In this document: positions 5,140 to 7,818 of the stretch, one piece after another | How positions within the stretch are numbered: the stretch's first letter is position 1 | Layout of the letters: every line of letters begins with the position of its first letter | DNA from: Aminivibrio sp. | GTDB taxonomy: Bacteria > Synergistota > Synergistia > Synergistales > Aminobacteriaceae | Assembly: GCA_018057035.1 (NCBI GenBank) | Contig: JAGPEN010000016.1 | Location: forward strand, 1-7,818 | Direction: 5' to 3' | Length of the DNA: 7,818 bases | Notes under the pieces: generated by a model | Database searches by the model: none | What the model saw: the letters and a program-made list of their open reading frames with translations, nothing else | What the model was told of the DNA's origin: nothing | Translations under genes and position numbers: made by a program

Positions 5140-7818
5140 ATGGAAAGAATACAGGCGATCATCAACGGCAAAGAGATAACCGCCGAACCGGGAATGACCA
5201 TCCTGCAGGCGGCGAGGGCGAACGGGATCCATATCCCGACCCTCTGCGACCATCCTGCGATCTCGCCGTTCGGCGCATGCCGGATATGTCTCGTGGAAGC
5301 GGAGAAGAACCCCAAGCTTCTCCCCTCCTGCACAACACCGATTACCGCCGGCATGGTGGTCCACACGAACACCCCGAAAGTAATCGAAGCCCGGAAGGCT
5401 GTAATGGAGCTTATCCTGGTCCGCCATCCCCTGGAGTGCTTCTCCTGCCCAAGCAACGGGAAGTGCGAACTCCAGGACGCGGCCTACGAACTGGGCATCA
5501 AGGAGTCCCGGTACGCCGATCCCGGCGATACGAACACCTCTCATGCCTTTGAGGACGCCAATCCCTTCTACGTACGGGACCTCAACAAGTGCATTCTCTG
5601 CGGGCGGTGCGTGCGGGCCTGCGAAGAGCAGGCCCAGTACCACGCCATCGACTTCCAGGGACGGGGCATCAAGACATCCATCCAGCCTCCGGTGGGTTCC
5701 CCCATCGAGGACTCCGACTGCGTCTTCTGCGGCCAGTGCGTGCAGGTCTGCCCTGTGGGTGCTCTCTCCGAGAAGACATCCCTCGGCATGGGGCGGCCCT
5801 GGGACATCGAAAAGGTGAAGACTGTCTGCTCCTACTGCGGTGTCGGCTGCGAAGTGGAAATCAACGTCAACAGGAAGACCGGAAAAATAGCGAACGTGAC
5901 AACCAATTACTCCAGCCCTACGGCCCTGAACAAGGGCAGGTCCTGCGTCAAGGGACGGTTCGCCTGGCAGTTCGTCAACAGCGAGGACCGGCTTACGACA
6001 CCCCTTATCCGCGAAGGAGACACCTTCCGGAAGGCCTCATGGGACGAGGCCCTCTCCCTGGTGGCGGAGAAACTCGGCGGCATAAAGGAGAAACACGGCG
6101 GCGACGCTCTCGGCTTCTTCTCATCCGCCCGGTGCACCAACGAGGAGAACTACCTCATGCAGCGCCTCGCGAGGGAGGTGATGGGCACCAATAACGTCGA
6201 CCACTGTGCCCATCTGTGACACAGCGCCACAGTTGCGGGTCTCGGCGAGACCCTCGGAAGCGGCGCCATGACCAACGATTACGAGTCCATCAAGTCGGCC
6301 GACACCATTCTCATCATCGGCTCGAACACCACAGAAAACCATCCCGTCATCGGCTCCTTCATCAAGGAACAGAAGCGGAAGGGGAAATGCACCCTCATCG
6401 TGTGCGATCCCCGGAAGATCGAAATGGCGAAATACGCCGACGTCTACATCCGGCAGAAGAGCGGTTCGGATGTGGCGCTCCTCAACGGACTGATGCACGT
6501 GATCATCCGTGAGAACCTTCATGCCGCGGAGTTCGTCGAAAAGAACGCGAACAACTTCGAGAAGCTCAGGGAGACCGTGGCGCGGTACACTCCCGAGTAC
6601 GTTTCGGAAATCACCGGCGTCGCGCCTGAACTCATCGAAGATGCAGCACGGGCATACGCCAAGGGGCCGAATTCCGCCATCTTCTACACCATGGGAATCA
6701 CCCAGCACGTGACGGGGACGAACAACGTCCGGTCCGTGGCGAACCTGGCCCTTCTCTGCGGCATGCTGGGACGGCCCGGCACGGGAGTGAACCCCCTCCG
6801 GGGACAGAACAACGTTCAGGGCGCCTGCGACATGGGCTGCCTTCCCGACGTCATTCCCGGATACCAGAAGGTAGCCCTTCCGGCGACGAGGCAGAAGGCG
6901 AAGGATGTCTGGGGTGCCGATATCCCGGCAACTCCCGGCCTTTCTGTGGTCGAGATGATGGAAGCCGCCGGTGAAGGAAAAATCAAGGGCATGTACATCA
7001 TGGGTGAAAACTCCATGGTGACGGAACCCGATTCCGACCATGTCCGCCATTCACTGAAGAATCTTGAGTTCCTAGTCGTCCAGGATATTTTCCTCACCGA
7101 AACCGCAGAGCTGGCCCACGTCGTGCTTCCCGCCTCCAGCTGGGGGGAGAAGGACGGAACCTTCACCAATACCTGCAGGGCTGTCCAGCGGGTGCGAAAA
7201 GCGGTTGATTCACCTGGTGAGGCCAGGCCTGACTGGGAAATTCTTCTGGCGGTGGGAAAACGGATGGGAGCTCCGTGGGCCGATATGTCTTCCCCGGAGA
7301 CCATCTTCGAGGCCATTGCAAAGATCACGCCAAGCTATGCCGGCATTTCCTACGGACGCCTTGAAGGCGGCCCGCTCAGCTGGCCCTGCCCTGCCTGCGA
7401 CCACCCGGGCACGCCGGTTCTCTACACTGCCGGTTTCCCGAGAGGCAAGGCTGACTTCTCACCCTGCGAATGGCAGGCTCCCCATGAGTGGCCGGACGAG
7501 GAATTTCCTTTCCTCGCCACCACGGGCCGTGTCCTGTATCATTACCATTCCGGCAGCATGACGCGCCGGAGCTCCACCGGCGATTTCATCAAAGAGATGG
7601 CCATCGAGGTCAATACCACTGATGCCCGTTCCCTCGGATGCGCCGACGGAGAAATGATCAGGGTGTCCTCCCGAAGGGGCTCTGTGGCCGGCGCTGTCAA
7701 AGTGACCGACAGGGTTCCGGCGGGCATGGTCTTCCTGCCCTTCCATTTCAGCGAGACACCGGCTAACAGCCTGACGTCTTCCCAGGTTGATCCTGTTTCC
7801 AAGACTCCCGGATTCAAG
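5140..7818 (+). CDS. fdhF: Selenocysteine-containing formate dehydrogenase alpha subunit with HydA/NuoG-type N-terminal Fe-S relay, partial at 3' end
   Basis: This is the catalytic subunit for reversible formate oxidation to CO2 at a molybdenum or tungsten bis-pterin centre. ATG 5140 follows GAGGAG. Fe-S domains in order: [2Fe-2S] C36, C47, C50, C64; His-ligated [4Fe-4S] H96, C100, C103, C109; 2[4Fe-4S] ferredoxin C151/154/157/161 and C194/197/200/204; then the catalytic-domain [4Fe-4S] C230, C233, C237, C269, with K271 after the last cysteine as in formate dehydrogenases. TGA 6217-6219 is codon 360, in CAHL-U-HSATVAGL, the position of the metal-binding Sec/Cys, followed by the conserved His. 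The frame stays open for 533 more codons with family motifs throughout: MGITQH, PLRGQNNVQGACDMG (with the active-site Arg), VVLPASSWGEKDGTFTN, and the C-terminal dinucleotide-binding domain (TTGRVLYHYHSG, FLPFHF). A reading that ends at TGA is therefore wrong. There is no Tat signal, so it is cytoplasmic. 893 codons are present; probably about a dozen are missing. Confidence 0.95.
6217..6219 (+). other. In-frame TGA decoded as selenocysteine
   Basis: This TGA is in frame at codon 360 of the formate dehydrogenase. It is preceded by NNVDHCAHL and followed by HSATVAGL, the conserved surroundings of the catalytic Sec or Cys in this family. Continuous homologous coding sequence on both sides excludes a normal stop. 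Decoding needs SelB, tRNA-Sec, SelA and SelD from elsewhere in the genome. Confidence 0.95.
6220..6266 (+). promoter_or_regulatory. Predicted bacterial SECIS element for Sec-360
   Basis: A two-part hairpin begins 4 bases after the TGA. The lower stem is GCGCC (6224-6228) with GGCGC (6262-6266). The upper stem is GGGTCTC (6237-6243) with GAGACCC (6247-6253), perfect over 7 pairs with a GGC loop. In an alternative fold, GGTCT (6238-6242) is the apical loop closed by C6236-G6244 and G6237-C6243. From memory, GGTCT stands at the same distance from TGA (after 18 bases) in the Escherichia coli fdhF SECIS loop. That wording also encodes the conserved AGL, so part of the match is due to protein conservation. 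Confidence 0.65.

Noticed and set aside
4617..5456. 279-codon minus-strand open frame across the nuoF-fdhF junction
   Set aside because: It overlaps two firmly identified plus-strand genes and spans their intergenic ribosome site; it has no recognisable family features.
5140..6219. A complete 359-residue iron-sulfur protein ending at TGA, that is, a split gene or pseudogene
   Set aside because: The TGA sits at the catalytic Sec position, and the same frame continues for 533 codons with formate dehydrogenase motifs and no other stop.
6121..7050. 309-codon minus-strand open frame opposite fdhF
   Set aside because: It is a shadow of the GC-rich third positions of fdhF. It shows no recognisable domain and conflicts with a strongly supported gene on the other strand.
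5140..7818. Catalytic subunit of an [FeFe]-hydrogenase (HydA), suggested by the operon context and N-terminal Fe-S domains
   Set aside because: No H-cluster motifs are present. After the ferredoxin domain the protein has the molybdopterin-domain cluster, the Sec site and the Arg-containing RGQNNVQGACDMG motif of formate dehydrogenase.
1..7818. CRISPR array, insertion sequence, tRNA or rRNA gene
   Set aside because: Reading through the window I found no regularly spaced direct repeats, transposase-like protein, terminal inverted repeats of an element, or cloverleaf/rRNA-like segments.

Overview
The window looks like chromosomal DNA of a strictly anaerobic, fermentative bacterium. The reasons are an NADH-linked, iron-sulfur-rich redox operon, a selenocysteine-containing formate dehydrogenase, strong GGAGG ribosome sites and G/C-rich third codon positions. 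A Synergistota or clostridial-type host fits best. That placement is a guess from gene content and protein style, not a phylogenetic result.

Layout. (1) At 1-444, minus strand, is the N-terminal part of an exported SYLF/YSC84-type lipid-binding protein, cut by the left window edge. (2) At 445-678 is a divergent intergenic region with a good sigma70-like promoter for the rightward gene and an extended inverted repeat. (3) At 679-1599 is a cytoplasmic TPR-like protein of unknown role. (4) At 1600-1860 is an AT-rich intergenic region with candidate promoter elements, three inverted repeats and the ribosome site of the next gene. (5) From 1861 to the right edge is one tightly spaced rightward operon of five genes: a NuoE-like [2Fe-2S] subunit; a stand-alone GHKL/HATPase protein; a small HndB-like ferredoxin-fold protein; a large NuoF-like flavin/NADH subunit with an N-terminal [2Fe-2S] domain and a C-terminal 2[4Fe-4S] ferredoxin; and a formate dehydrogenase catalytic subunit with a HydA/NuoG-type N-terminal Fe-S relay.

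The formate dehydrogenase reads through an in-frame TGA at 6217-6219 as selenocysteine (residue 360). A naive gene caller would stop there and give a 359-residue fragment. The same frame stays open to the right edge and carries the whole molybdopterin catalytic domain. Only about the last dozen or so residues seem to be missing.

Working model. The NuoE-, HndB- and NuoF-like proteins form the diaphorase part known from trimeric or tetrameric NAD(P)-linked [FeFe]-hydrogenases (HydABC, HndABCD). In this window the catalytic partner is a Mo- or W-dependent selenocysteine formate dehydrogenase, not a hydrogenase. The expected product is a soluble NAD(P)(+/- ferredoxin)-dependent formate dehydrogenase / CO2 reductase, possibly flavin-based electron-bifurcating. 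The HATPase gene inside the operon has no assigned role. A hydrogenase subunit just beyond the right edge cannot be excluded.
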